The position numbers and the translations under genes are program-made. Below are positions 5,764-13,830 of a stretch of DNA of 13,873 bases, one piece after another. Origin of the DNA: Methanosphaera sp. (GTDB taxonomy: Archaea > Methanobacteriota > Methanobacteria > Methanobacteriales > Methanobacteriaceae); NCBI GenBank assembly GCA_021199865.1, contig JAJQHG010000145.1, positions 1 to 13,873 of the forward strand. Reading direction: 5' to 3'. Below the pieces are notes generated by a model. It did no database searches. It was given only the letters and a program-made list of their open reading frames with translations, and had not been told where the DNA came from. Every line of letters starts with the position of its first letter. The stretch's first letter is position 1.

Positions 5764-7536
5764 ATGTGTGGAATAGTTGGATGTGTATTAGATAAAAAAG
5801 TTGCTCCAACAATACTTAAGTCAATCAAAAAATTAGAGTATAGAGGTTATGACTCTATTGGAATAGCAACAGTAACAGACACTATAAATGTAAAGAAGGG
5901 TCAAGGAAAAATAGATGAAGTAGATAGTAAACTAGACTTCGAAGACATGGGTGGTAATATTGGTATTGCACATGTCAGATGGGCTACCCATGGTAATCCT
6001 ACAAAAGAAAATTCACATCCACATTGTGACTGTAACAACAATATAAGTGTTGTACATAATGGTATTATAGAAAATTATAAGGATCTACGTAAAGAACTCA
6101 TGGATGAGGGACACCAGTTTAAGTCAGAAACAGATACCGAGGTAATACCACACCTAATAGAAAAATACTTAGATGAAGGATTAGAATACTTAGAAGCAGT
6201 ACAGACCACAATAAAGAGATTAAATGGTTCATATGCACTAGCAATACTAAATAAGGACATGCCTGATACTCTAATTGGTGTTAGAAATGAGAGTCCTCTA
6301 ATAGTTGGTGTATCAGATAATGGTAACTATGTAGCATCAGATGTGCCAGCAATACTTAATGAGACTAATAAGGTAATATACCTTAAAGATAAGGAAATTA
6401 TTAGATTAACTAAGGATAATGTTGAAGTAATGAATCTAGACCTTGAACCAATAGAAAAAGAGGTTACAAAGATTACTTGGAGTCCTGATAGGGCTGAAAA
6501 GGGTGGATATGATCATTTCATGATTAAGGAAATCTATGAAGAACCACAAGTAATTAAAGATACATTATCTGAGGCTGAGAAGATCAAAGATATTGTTGGT
6601 AAATTCAAGAAATTTAATAGGATCTGCTTTGTTGCATGTGGAACATCATACCATGCATCCCTTGTAGGTGAATACCTGATCGAATCACAAACAGGTATAC
6701 CAACAGAGGTAATGTTAGCCTCAGAGTTTGACTACTTCCAGAACACTATTGATGAGGATACACTGATAATATTTATAACACAGTCTGGTGAAACAGCAGA
6801 CACTATTAAGGCTCTAAAAAAGATAAAGAATAAAGCTGAAACATTAGCAATAGTAAATGTTGTTGGAAGTACAATCACACGTGAAGCAGACCATGTAATC
6901 TATACAAGAGCAGGCCCAGAAATTAGTGTGGCTGCAACAAAGACATATATTAGTCAACTAGTATGTATCTACCTATTAGTAGCATATCTTAATGAGGATG
7001 AAGAATTAATAGAAAAACTCTATAGTATATCCAAACTATCAGAACAATTACTAGATAATGAAGAACACATACAGGAGATTGCTAAGAAGTATAAGGATGC
7101 AAATAACTTCTTCTATGTAGGTAGAGGATTTAATTACCCAACAGCACTAGAAGGTGCACTTAAACTCAAAGAGATAACATACATCCATGGTGAGGGCTAT
7201 CCTGCAGGTGAATTAAAGCATGGTCCACTAGCACTACTAGATGAAAACATACCAGTAGTTGGTATACTACCACCTGGCCCAAGCTATAATAAGACATTTA
7301 ATAATTTAGAGGAAATAAAGGCTAGAGGAGCAAACCTAATATTATTATGTGCAAATGATGATACACAAGTAGATGGTATGGGTGATACTCTAAGATTTAA
7401 TCCAATAATTGATGAAGAATTAGCACCACTACTATACATTATAGATCTACAATTCTTAGCATACTATATTAGTATAGAGCGTGGAATAGATCCAGATAAA
7501 CCAAAGAATCTAGCTAAATCTGTGACAGTAGAATAA
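5764..7536 (+). CDS. glmS: Glutamine--fructose-6-phosphate aminotransferase (isomerizing)
   Basis: Makes glucosamine-6-phosphate from fructose-6-phosphate and glutamine, the first committed step to UDP-GlcNAc, used in archaeal glycans and, in Methanobacteriales, probably pseudomurein. The start must be the ATG at 5764, since the product then opens MCGIVG and removal of Met exposes the catalytic N-terminal Cys. The AGGTGA SD lies six bases before it, while the ATG at 5758 abuts the SD and would bury the Cys. The class II glutaminase domain (about 1-220) has HVRWATHG at 70-77, HNG at 98-100 and SETDTEV at 121-127. Two SIS isomerase domains follow, with CFVACGTSYHAS, ITQSGETADT, ISVAATKTY and YVGRGFNYPTALEGALKLKE. 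The C-terminus NLAKSVTVE is the classic GlmS ending. The length of 590 residues is normal. The thioesterase gene follows after 66 bases. Confidence 0.97.
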   Translation: MCGIVGCVLDKKVAPTILKSIKKLEYRGYDSIGIATVTDTINVKKGQGKIDEVDSKLDFEDMGGNIGIAHVRWATHGNPTKENSHPHCDCNNNISVVHNGIIENYKDLRKELMDEGHQFKSETDTEVIPHLIEKYLDEGLEYLEAVQTTIKRLNGSYALAILNKDMPDTLIGVRNESPLIVGVSDNGNYVASDVPAILNETNKVIYLKDKEIIRLTKDNVEVMNLDLEPIEKEVTKITWSPDRAEKGGYDHFMIKEIYEEPQVIKDTLSEAEKIKDIVGKFKKFNRICFVACGTSYHASLVGEYLIESQTGIPTEVMLASEFDYFQNTIDEDTLIIFITQSGETADTIKALKKIKNKAETLAIVNVVGSTITREADHVIYTRAGPEISVAATKTYISQLVCIYLLVAYLNEDEELIEKLYSISKLSEQLLDNEEHIQEIAKKYKDANNFFYVGRGFNYPTALEGALKLKEITYIHGEGYPAGELKHGPLALLDENIPVVGILPPGPSYNKTFNNLEEIKARGANLILLCANDDTQVDGMGDTLRFNPIIDEELAPLLYIIDLQFLAYYISIERGIDPDKPKNLAKSVTVE

Positions 7537-7602
7537 TAACCTCCCATAATATACCTTTTAAATAATAATTTTTTAATATAAACTTTTTTTAGGAGAATAT
7601 AG

Positions 7603-8088
7603 ATGTATAAGACTAATATAACTCCACGTATTGGAGATACAGATGGATTAAGACACGTAAATAACACAGTTTTACCAATATGGTTTGAAACAGCAAGAAA
7701 CCCTATCTTTAGAATGTTTGTACCAAACCTTGAATTAACATATAAGAAATGGAATCTTATAATGGTACACACAGAATTCAATTACTTAGACCAAATATAC
7801 TTTGGATATGATGTAGAAATCAGGACATACATATCTAAAATAGGTAACTCCTCACTAAATGTATACCAGGAAGTATGGCAGAATGGAAGACTTCGAGGAA
7901 ATGGTACTTCTATAATGGTATACTTTGACTTTGTAAGACAAGAAAGTAAAACAATCCCCGAAGATATACGTGAAGAGTTAGGTAAACACCTAGTTGACCT
8001 TGACCAACTAGAAAAAGAGAATAAAGAAGAAATGAAGAATAATAAGAATAAAGTAGAAGAATTAGATTACATTAGTAATGATCACTAA
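7603..8088 (+). CDS. Acyl-CoA thioesterase, 4HBT/hotdog fold (YbgC/FadM-like)
   Basis: Predicted cytoplasmic thioesterase of the 4-hydroxybenzoyl-CoA thioesterase type. The N-terminus has the family signature RIGDTDGLRHVNN at residues 9-21, including the catalytic-type Asp and the HVNN turn, followed by WFETAR at 27-32. Central strands (NYLDQIYFGYDVEIRTYISKIG, then SLNVYQEVWQNG) fit the hotdog core. From about residue 132 the protein ends in a charged Lys/Glu/Asn-rich tail outside the fold. The length of 161 residues is a little over the usual 130-150 because of that tail. The start is secure, with AGGAG lying seven bases before the ATG. A run of seven T lies just upstream, between glmS and this gene, so it may be a separate transcript or a read-through partner of glmS. 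The acyl substrate cannot be predicted. Confidence 0.8.
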   Translation: MYKTNITPRIGDTDGLRHVNNTVLPIWFETARNPIFRMFVPNLELTYKKWNLIMVHTEFNYLDQIYFGYDVEIRTYISKIGNSSLNVYQEVWQNGRLRGNGTSIMVYFDFVRQESKTIPEDIREELGKHLVDLDQLEKENKEEMKNNKNKVEELDYISNDH

Positions 8089-8125
8089 TTATTGGTTAGA
8101 TAGATCATATTATTAATGATCACTA
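8071..8125 (+). repeat. 17-bp direct repeat at the thioesterase 3' end
   Basis: ATTAGTAATGATCACTA at 8071-8087 (the last codons and stop region of the thioesterase) recurs at 8109-8125 as ATTATTAATGATCACTA, a 16/17 match 38 bp apart. The second copy forms the loop and right arm of the neighbouring stem-loop. This looks like a small local duplication. Confidence 0.6.
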
Positions 8126-8130
8126 CCAAT
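8091..8130. terminator. Stem-loop between convergent genes, possible bidirectional terminator
   Basis: The 63-base gap between the thioesterase and amidohydrolase ends folds into an imperfect hairpin: ATTGG (8091-8095) with CCAAT (8126-8130), TAG (8097-8099) with CTA (8123-8125), and GATCAT (8103-8108) with ATGATC (8116-8121) around the loop ATTATTA. This makes 14 pairs with one bulge and a small internal loop. A perfect 12-bp palindrome, ATTATTAATAAT, follows at 8134-8145. There is no long T-run on either side, so a role in 3'-end formation for both genes is inferred from position and symmetry. Confidence 0.45.
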
Positions 8131-8151
8131 TGTATTATTAATAATGGTTAA

Positions 8152-9294
8152 CTACATCTGGTTAGCCATAATAAACTCCACAATATCCTCCTTGGATGAT
8201 CTATTAACTATTGATAAGTATGGATCATCAGACTTTTGTCTAATTACTAACATATCAGATACATTACCCTCCTGGATACTAATATCCTTACCTAATATTT
8301 TAAAACCATTTATTGTAGTCATCTTTAGAATATCCTTTGCTGTAATATTGTTTTTATATGATCCACGAACAGCCTTTAAGGTATACTCCATTTCTCTGAA
8401 CATATCTGGTTCATTAAACATTACATTATCTGTTCCAAGAGCTACATCCAGGCCTTCCTCCACATATGCTGATAATGGTGGAATACCATTAGATAGCATA
8501 CCATTAGATCTAGGACATGATATGATGCATGGACTACTACTTTTTAGTAGATCTAAGTCATTAAGTACAGGGTATGTTACATGTACAAGGTTAATATATC
8601 CTGCTCTTAGTACCCTTTCTACTTCACTCTGATTAGACATTTGTATTGATTGTTCTTGTAGTTCATAGTACTCAGCAGTATGAACCATTGCTATCTTATC
8701 TTCCTGGTTACATATTTCTGCTATTTGTAGGGCTACTTCACTATCAACATCTTGTATACCACTAAGGCCTATACCATCACAGTATTGTAGTAGTTCTCTT
8801 GTTTCTTCTCTAACCTTAATTATTGGTGCATCAGGATCATAGTATACATCACTACGTCCAAGTATACATACATTTATTGGTAAGTCAAAGGTTGCCTCTT
8901 TTAATAGTTTTACACCCTCTATTCCTCCTTCACGAAAATCTATGAATGTGGATACTCCAGAGTACATCATGTCTTTTGCTACCTCATGCATTGCATCCAC
9001 TAGTTCTTGGCGTGAAGCACTCTTTAGTATTTTATGCTTAAGTCCATCTGGTGGTGCTACTAATTCCTCCATTGATAAACCATCACCTACATCCTTTGCT
9101 ATAGCATCCCCGATGTGCGTATGTGCATTTAGAAAGGCTGGTGTTACAATACAACCTGTAGCATCAATAATTTGACCTTCTGATGCATTAGGTGATATTT
9201 TAGTGATACGTCCTTCATCATTTATTACAACATTTGTTTCAACTGGTTCAAGGTTTATACCTGTGAGTACTAAACCATTCTTAATAGTCATCAT
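8152..9294 (-). CDS. Metal-dependent amidohydrolase/deaminase of the cytosine deaminase-SsnA type
   Basis: Predicted cytoplasmic Zn- or Fe-dependent hydrolase of the amidohydrolase superfamily. The metal and catalytic residues are all present: HTH at 58-60 (His58, His60), His205 and Glu208 in MVHTAE, His238 in NLVHVT, and Asp289 in ALGTDN. The CPRSNGML segment at 260-267 and the short N- and C-terminal strands around the barrel (KNGLVLTG, ISIQEGNVSDMLVI) fit the MTA/SAH/5'-deoxyadenosine deaminase and guanine deaminase clade. However, after HTH the usual LFRGxADD-type substrate segment is replaced by IGDAIAKDVGDG, and at 380 residues it is shorter than typical MTA/SAH deaminases (about 420-430). 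I therefore leave the substrate open: a purine nucleoside, base or pterin-like compound are options. The ATG at 9294 is chosen because GTGA lies five bases upstream; the ATG at 9291 is a close alternative, and the GTG at 9303 is part of that SD. It follows carB by 44 bases. Confidence 0.82.
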   Translation of the reverse strand: MMTIKNGLVLTGINLEPVETNVVINDEGRITKISPNASEGQIIDATGCIVTPAFLNAHTHIGDAIAKDVGDGLSMEELVAPPDGLKHKILKSASRQELVDAMHEVAKDMMYSGVSTFIDFREGGIEGVKLLKEATFDLPINVCILGRSDVYYDPDAPIIKVREETRELLQYCDGIGLSGIQDVDSEVALQIAEICNQEDKIAMVHTAEYYELQEQSIQMSNQSEVERVLRAGYINLVHVTYPVLNDLDLLKSSSPCIISCPRSNGMLSNGIPPLSAYVEEGLDVALGTDNVMFNEPDMFREMEYTLKAVRGSYKNNITAKDILKMTTINGFKILGKDISIQEGNVSDMLVIRQKSDDPYLSIVNRSSKEDIVEFIMANQM

Positions 9295-9338
9295 AAATAT
9301 CACATAAAAATAATTAATAAAAAGAAATAGGGTGGAGA

Positions 9339-12300
9339 TTATATTTGAGCATACTCATTTAAAGATTTAACATTGATTTCACCAGAGCTTGCCTCTTCAA
9401 TAGCTTTAAGTACAGCATTTGCTCCGGCAATAGTTGTTACATAGGGTATTCCAAGCTCTATTGCTAGACGTCTAATAATATATCCATCATCTGCTGACTG
9501 TTTACCTGATGGTGTATTAATAACAAAGGCTACCTCACCATTAAGCATTGCATCACGAATATTAGGTGAACCCTCACTAACCTTACGTATTATATCAATA
9601 TCAACATCAGGTGCAGCCTTCGCTGTTCCACGTGTAGCAATTAATTCAAATCCAAGGTCATATGCCTTCTTTGCAATAGGTGCAATCTTAGGCTTATCCA
9701 TATCCCTTACACTAAGGAAGATCTTACCCTCTGTTGGAAGATTCATATTAGCAGCTAATTGTGCCTTATAATAAGCTAAGCCAAAGTTCTTATCTATACC
9801 CATACTTTCACCAGTAGACTTCATCTCAGGTCCAAGTACACTATCAGCATCAGGTATCTTTAGGAATGGGAATACTGATTCTTTTACTGACACGTGCTTA
9901 ATATCAGAGTAGTTAACAAGATCAAAGTCAGTTAGTTTAGCTCCAAGCATAATTCTAGAAGCTATCTTTGCTATAGGTATACCTATAGATTTACTTACAA
10001 ATGGTACTGTACGACTAGCCCTTGGATTAGCCTCAATAATGTATAGTTTTGGTTCTGGATCCATCTTAATAGCATACTGTATGTTAATTAATCCCTTTAC
10101 ATCAAGCTTTAGTGCAAGATTAGTAGTGTATTCCTCTACTTGCTCTATAATCTCATCAGGTATTGATTGTGGTGGTATTACACATGCAGAATCCCCTGAG
10201 TGTATTCCTGCCTCCTCAATATGCTCCATTATACCACATACATATACATCTTCACCATCACATAATGCATCTACATCTAATTCTATGGAGTCTTCAAGGA
10301 ATTTATCAACAAGTATTGGGTGTTCCTTTGATACTTTAACTGCTTCCTTCATATAGTCTTCTAATTCATTATCATCATAGACTATCTCCATTGCACGTCC
10401 ACCAAGTACATATGATGGTCTAACTAGTACAGGGAATCCTATTGAGTGTGCAGCCTCACGAGCATCATCTAGGGAGTTAGCTATACCATAGTCTGCCTGT
10501 GGTATTCCAAGCTCATTTAATACTTCTGTGAATTGTTCACGATCCTCCACCATGTCAATACTTTCAAATGATGTACCAAGAATCTTAAATCCTGCATCAT
10601 TAATTGATTTAACTAGATTTATTGATGTTTGTCCACCAAACTGTACAATTACTCCATCAGGCTGTTCCTGTTCAAGTATAGCTAATACATCCTCTGTTGT
10701 TAATGGTTCAAAGTATAATTTATCTGAGATATCATAATCAGTACTTACAGTTTCGGGGTTATTATTAATAAGTATTGTTTCTACATCATCTCTTAGAGCT
10801 AGTGCTGCATGCACACAACAATAATCAAACTCTATACCTTGACCAATCCTTATAGGTCCAGCACCTAATACAACAACCTTCTTCTTATCAGACTTCTCTA
10901 TTACTGGACTTGAATCATATGTACCATAGTAGTATGGTGTTTTTGCCTCAAACTCAGCAGCACAAGTATCTACCATTTTATATTCTGGTACTAAGTCAAT
11001 CTCGTGGCGAGCCTTTCTAACGTTTTCCTCTGTAATATCTAGTAGTTGACCTATACGTTTATCAGAGAATCCTGCCTGTTTAATACTACGTAGTAAATCC
11101 TTATCATAGAGTATACTTGTTCCTTGTAGTGTAATCTTCTCTTCTAAGTCAACGATATTCTTTATCTTGTTAAGGAAGAATAGGTTAATATTAGTAATAT
11201 CTGATAATTCCTCGAGGCTACATCCATCCTTTATTGCAGAGTATACCTGGAATATTCTCTGATCTGTTGCATGCTCTAGGTCATAATCAGTATACTCAGT
11301 GTATTCAAATGCATCCTGATCAATATCAAGGGATCTTATAGCCTTTTGTAGTGCTTCCTCAATTGTTCTACCTATAGCCATTACTTCACCAGTAGACTGC
11401 ATTTGTACACCTAATTCACCAGTATTACCTTTAAACTTATCAAATGGCCATCTTGGAATCTTTGCTATAACATAATCGATTGCTGGCTCAAATGATGCAG
11501 GTGTCTCCTTTGTAATATCATTAGATATCTCATCAAGGGTCATTCCAAGTGCAATCTTTGATGATACCTTAGCTATAGAGTAACCTGTTGCCTTGGATGC
11601 TAGTGCACTACTTCTACTTACCCTTGGATTTACCTCTATAACCTTATATTCACGAGTCTTAGGGTTTAGTGCAAACTGTATGTTACATCCACCAGTAATA
11701 TTTAGTGCTCTGATAATCTTAATTGATGCATTTCTTAGTCTCTGGTTATCCTCATCAGAGAGTGTCTGTGTTGGTGCAACAACTATACTTTCACCTGTAT
11801 GTATACCCATTGGATCAATATTCTCCATGTTACATACAATTATACATGAATCATTCTTATCACGCATTACCTCATACTCAAACTCTTCCCATCCAAGTAC
11901 GGATTCATCAATTAATACCTGATTAATGAAACTCATATCTAATCCATGAGTAACAATCTCTTCAAGTTCTACCTTGTTGTTTGCTATTCCTCCACCAGTA
12001 CCTCCAAGTGTGAATGCTGGTCTTACAATAACAGGATACCCAATATCCTTTACTGCCTTATATGCTTCTTCTAGTGAGTTTACTGCATGACATTTTGGTA
12101 TTGGTTCATCAAGTTTATCCATAAACTCTGCAAATAAGTCTCTATCCTCCACATTATTAATTGTCTCAATAGGAGAACCAAGTACTCTTATACCCTCTAG
12201 TGCACCAATCTTATCTAGATCAATAGCAATGTTTAGTCCTGTTTGACCACCCATTGTTGGTAGTATTGCATCAACCTGTTCCTTTTCTATTATCTTTGCA

Positions 12301-12521
12301 ACCATCTTCGCATTTAATGGTTCTACATATACCTTGTCTGCTGAGTCTATATCTGTCTGGATTGTTGCAGGGTTACTATTAACTAGAATTGTTTCTATTC
12401 CCTCTTCTCTTAGGGATTTACATGCCTGTGAACCAGAATAGTCAAACTCTGCTGCTTGTCCTATTTGTATAGGTCCAGAACCGATTATTAATACTTTCTT
12501 AATAGTTTCATCCTTTGTCAT
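9339..12521 (-). CDS. carB: Carbamoyl-phosphate synthase large subunit
   Basis: Makes carbamoyl phosphate from bicarbonate, two ATP and ammonia channelled from CarA, for pyrimidine and arginine synthesis. The internal duplication is plain: GSGPIQIGQ at 14-22 matches GAGPIRIGQ at 553-561, each opening a carboxyphosphate or carbamoyl-phosphate half with its own ATP-grasp domain (RPAFTLGGTGGG near 167-178 in the first; RPSYVLGGRAM in the second). An oligomerisation segment lies between them. The C-terminal MGS-like allosteric domain (about 930-1050) carries FELIATRGTA and NTPSGK. The length of 1060 residues equals the fused enzyme; some archaea split this gene, and this one is intact. The ATG at 12521 has AGGAG about ten bases upstream and starts directly at the Rossmann strand, whereas the ATG at 12563 overlaps carA and lacks an SD. 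The gene lies 31 bases after carA. Confidence 0.97.
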   Translation of the reverse strand: MTKDETIKKVLIIGSGPIQIGQAAEFDYSGSQACKSLREEGIETILVNSNPATIQTDIDSADKVYVEPLNAKMVAKIIEKEQVDAILPTMGGQTGLNIAIDLDKIGALEGIRVLGSPIETINNVEDRDLFAEFMDKLDEPIPKCHAVNSLEEAYKAVKDIGYPVIVRPAFTLGGTGGGIANNKVELEEIVTHGLDMSFINQVLIDESVLGWEEFEYEVMRDKNDSCIIVCNMENIDPMGIHTGESIVVAPTQTLSDEDNQRLRNASIKIIRALNITGGCNIQFALNPKTREYKVIEVNPRVSRSSALASKATGYSIAKVSSKIALGMTLDEISNDITKETPASFEPAIDYVIAKIPRWPFDKFKGNTGELGVQMQSTGEVMAIGRTIEEALQKAIRSLDIDQDAFEYTEYTDYDLEHATDQRIFQVYSAIKDGCSLEELSDITNINLFFLNKIKNIVDLEEKITLQGTSILYDKDLLRSIKQAGFSDKRIGQLLDITEENVRKARHEIDLVPEYKMVDTCAAEFEAKTPYYYGTYDSSPVIEKSDKKKVVVLGAGPIRIGQGIEFDYCCVHAALALRDDVETILINNNPETVSTDYDISDKLYFEPLTTEDVLAILEQEQPDGVIVQFGGQTSINLVKSINDAGFKILGTSFESIDMVEDREQFTEVLNELGIPQADYGIANSLDDAREAAHSIGFPVLVRPSYVLGGRAMEIVYDDNELEDYMKEAVKVSKEHPILVDKFLEDSIELDVDALCDGEDVYVCGIMEHIEEAGIHSGDSACVIPPQSIPDEIIEQVEEYTTNLALKLDVKGLINIQYAIKMDPEPKLYIIEANPRASRTVPFVSKSIGIPIAKIASRIMLGAKLTDFDLVNYSDIKHVSVKESVFPFLKIPDADSVLGPEMKSTGESMGIDKNFGLAYYKAQLAANMNLPTEGKIFLSVRDMDKPKIAPIAKKAYDLGFELIATRGTAKAAPDVDIDIIRKVSEGSPNIRDAMLNGEVAFVINTPSGKQSADDGYIIRRLAIELGIPYVTTIAGANAVLKAIEEASSGEINVKSLNEYAQI

Positions 12522-12552
12522 TTTCCTATAGCTCCTAAAAAATAAATCCCTC

Positions 12553-13644
12553 TTAATTACCATGATAATTTTTTATGTCATCTATGAACTTCTCAAAGAA
12601 TACTCTAGAGTCATGTGGTCCAGGACCTGCCTCTGGATGATATTGTATACAGCTTACTGGTAATGTTTTATGTCTAATAGCTTCTGGTGTATTATCATTA
12701 AGATTAAATTGTGTAATCTCTAGGTCAGTACCCCCAATAGATTCTTTATCTACTGCAAAACTATGATTCTGTGATGTCATGTATACCTGTTTTGTTTCAA
12801 TATCTTGTACTGGTTGATTTGAACCTCTGTGACCAAACTTCATCTTATATATATTTGCACCAAAAGATAATGCTGTTATTTGTAGTCCTAAACATATACC
12901 TGCTACTGGCATGACTTGAGCTAACTTTCTAATAGTATCCTGGATTTTATCTACATTCTCAGGATTTCCTGGTCCACTAGATATTAGTACACCATCAACA
13001 TCCAGGTCAATAATATCCTGGTAATCTGTTGTTGCTGGTAGTAATGTTATTCCAACATCCTGTTCTTCTAGGTTTTTGAGTATGTTTCTTTTTACTCCAC
13101 AGTCTAGTACAGCAATATTATATTCTTGACGTTGCTTAATAGTAACAGGCTCTTTAACCATTACCTGATCTACTAGTTTCATATCTTCAATTCTTGGCTG
13201 TTTTCTAACAATTTCTAGTAGTTCTTCATCTGAAATATCAGTGGTTGCAACTGCTGCCTTCATTGATCCTAACTCTCTAATTTTAAGTGTTAGGCTACGT
13301 GTATCTATACCACTAATACCTGGTACACCGTATTCTTCTAGAAATTCAGATAATGTTTCTTCACTTTCTGGGTGACACGGTTCTTTACAAACTTCTCTTA
13401 CAATGTATGCTTCAACTTTTATATCATCTGACTGATACCATTTAGAGGATACCCCATAATTACCTGCTAAAGGATATGTTGACATTAATATTTGACCCTT
13501 AAATGATGGATCAGTTAATGATTCAACATAGCCAGTCATCGCAGTTGAAAACACAATTTCACCAGACTTTACACATTGTGCACCAAATGCTTCACCAGTG
13601 AGTATTGTACCATCTTCCAATGCTAATTTCGCACTATTTACCAA
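12553..13644 (-). CDS. carA: Carbamoyl-phosphate synthase small (glutaminase) subunit
   Basis: Hydrolyses glutamine and passes ammonia to CarB. The N-terminal CPSase_sm domain (about 1-130) shows KLALEDGTILTGEAFG, the FSTAMTGYVESLTDPSF segment and PGISGIDTR at 108-116. The C-terminal class I amidotransferase has SSGPGNP at 222-228, nucleophile Cys251 in GICLGLQI, GHRGSNQPV, and His336/Glu338 in YHPEAGPGPHDS, so the triad is complete. The length of 363 residues is normal. The start codon is TTG at 13644, preceded by GGGGT with a six-base spacer, and the family-typical KLALEDG follows at once; I see no better ATG. It is first in the carA-carB operon. Two repeats described separately lie upstream and may be regulatory. 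Confidence 0.96.
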   Translation of the reverse strand: MVNSAKLALEDGTILTGEAFGAQCVKSGEIVFSTAMTGYVESLTDPSFKGQILMSTYPLAGNYGVSSKWYQSDDIKVEAYIVREVCKEPCHPESEETLSEFLEEYGVPGISGIDTRSLTLKIRELGSMKAAVATTDISDEELLEIVRKQPRIEDMKLVDQVMVKEPVTIKQRQEYNIAVLDCGVKRNILKNLEEQDVGITLLPATTDYQDIIDLDVDGVLISSGPGNPENVDKIQDTIRKLAQVMPVAGICLGLQITALSFGANIYKMKFGHRGSNQPVQDIETKQVYMTSQNHSFAVDKESIGGTDLEITQFNLNDNTPEAIRHKTLPVSCIQYHPEAGPGPHDSRVFFEKFIDDIKNYHGN

Positions 13645-13706
13645 TTTAATACCCCGATTTTTGATTAGATGTTGATATAATAATTACATTATCTCCATGA
13701 TTAATA

Positions 13707-13735
13707 ATACAAACATAATCATATACAAACATAAT
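13707..13735. repeat. Tandem 13-bp direct repeat upstream of carA
   Basis: ATACAAACATAAT occurs at 13707-13719 and again, without mismatch, at 13723-13735, a period of 16 bp. It lies 63-91 bp before the carA start and brackets a TATA-like element, so it could be a binding site for a transcription regulator, or a chance slippage duplication. Confidence 0.6.
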
Positions 13736-13806
13736 TCACATTATATCTATAATAATAAATAAACAATTGTCATTAACCCTCTATGCATGAAAAAAGATTA
13801 AATAAG

Positions 13807-13830
13807 TGTTAAATAATACTGTATTTAATA
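13807..13830. repeat. Operator-like inverted repeat
   Basis: TGTTAAATA at 13807-13815 and TATTTAATA at 13822-13830 form a 9-bp dyad with one G:T-type mismatch and a 6-bp spacer. The size and symmetry suit a dimeric helix-turn-helix regulator. It lies about 165 bp before carA and could instead serve a gene beyond the right edge. AT-rich composition makes chance dyads common. Confidence 0.35.

Noticed and set aside
7464..7781. Minus-strand reading frame of 105 codons containing a STVTDLARF-like segment, sometimes seen in annotations as a protein
   Set aside because: It is the antisense of the conserved GlmS C-terminus (NLAKSVTVE) running on into the thioesterase gene. It has no SD and lies opposite two well-supported genes; there is no tRNA here either.
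10039..10356. Plus-strand open frames opposite carB (also 10528-10737 and 11593-11926)
   Set aside because: All are antisense to highly conserved ATP-grasp coding sequence, without SD or recognisable domains.
12522..12563. N-terminal extension of CarB starting at ATG 12563
   Set aside because: It overlaps the carA end and has no SD, whereas ATG 12521 has AGGAG upstream and fits the family start.
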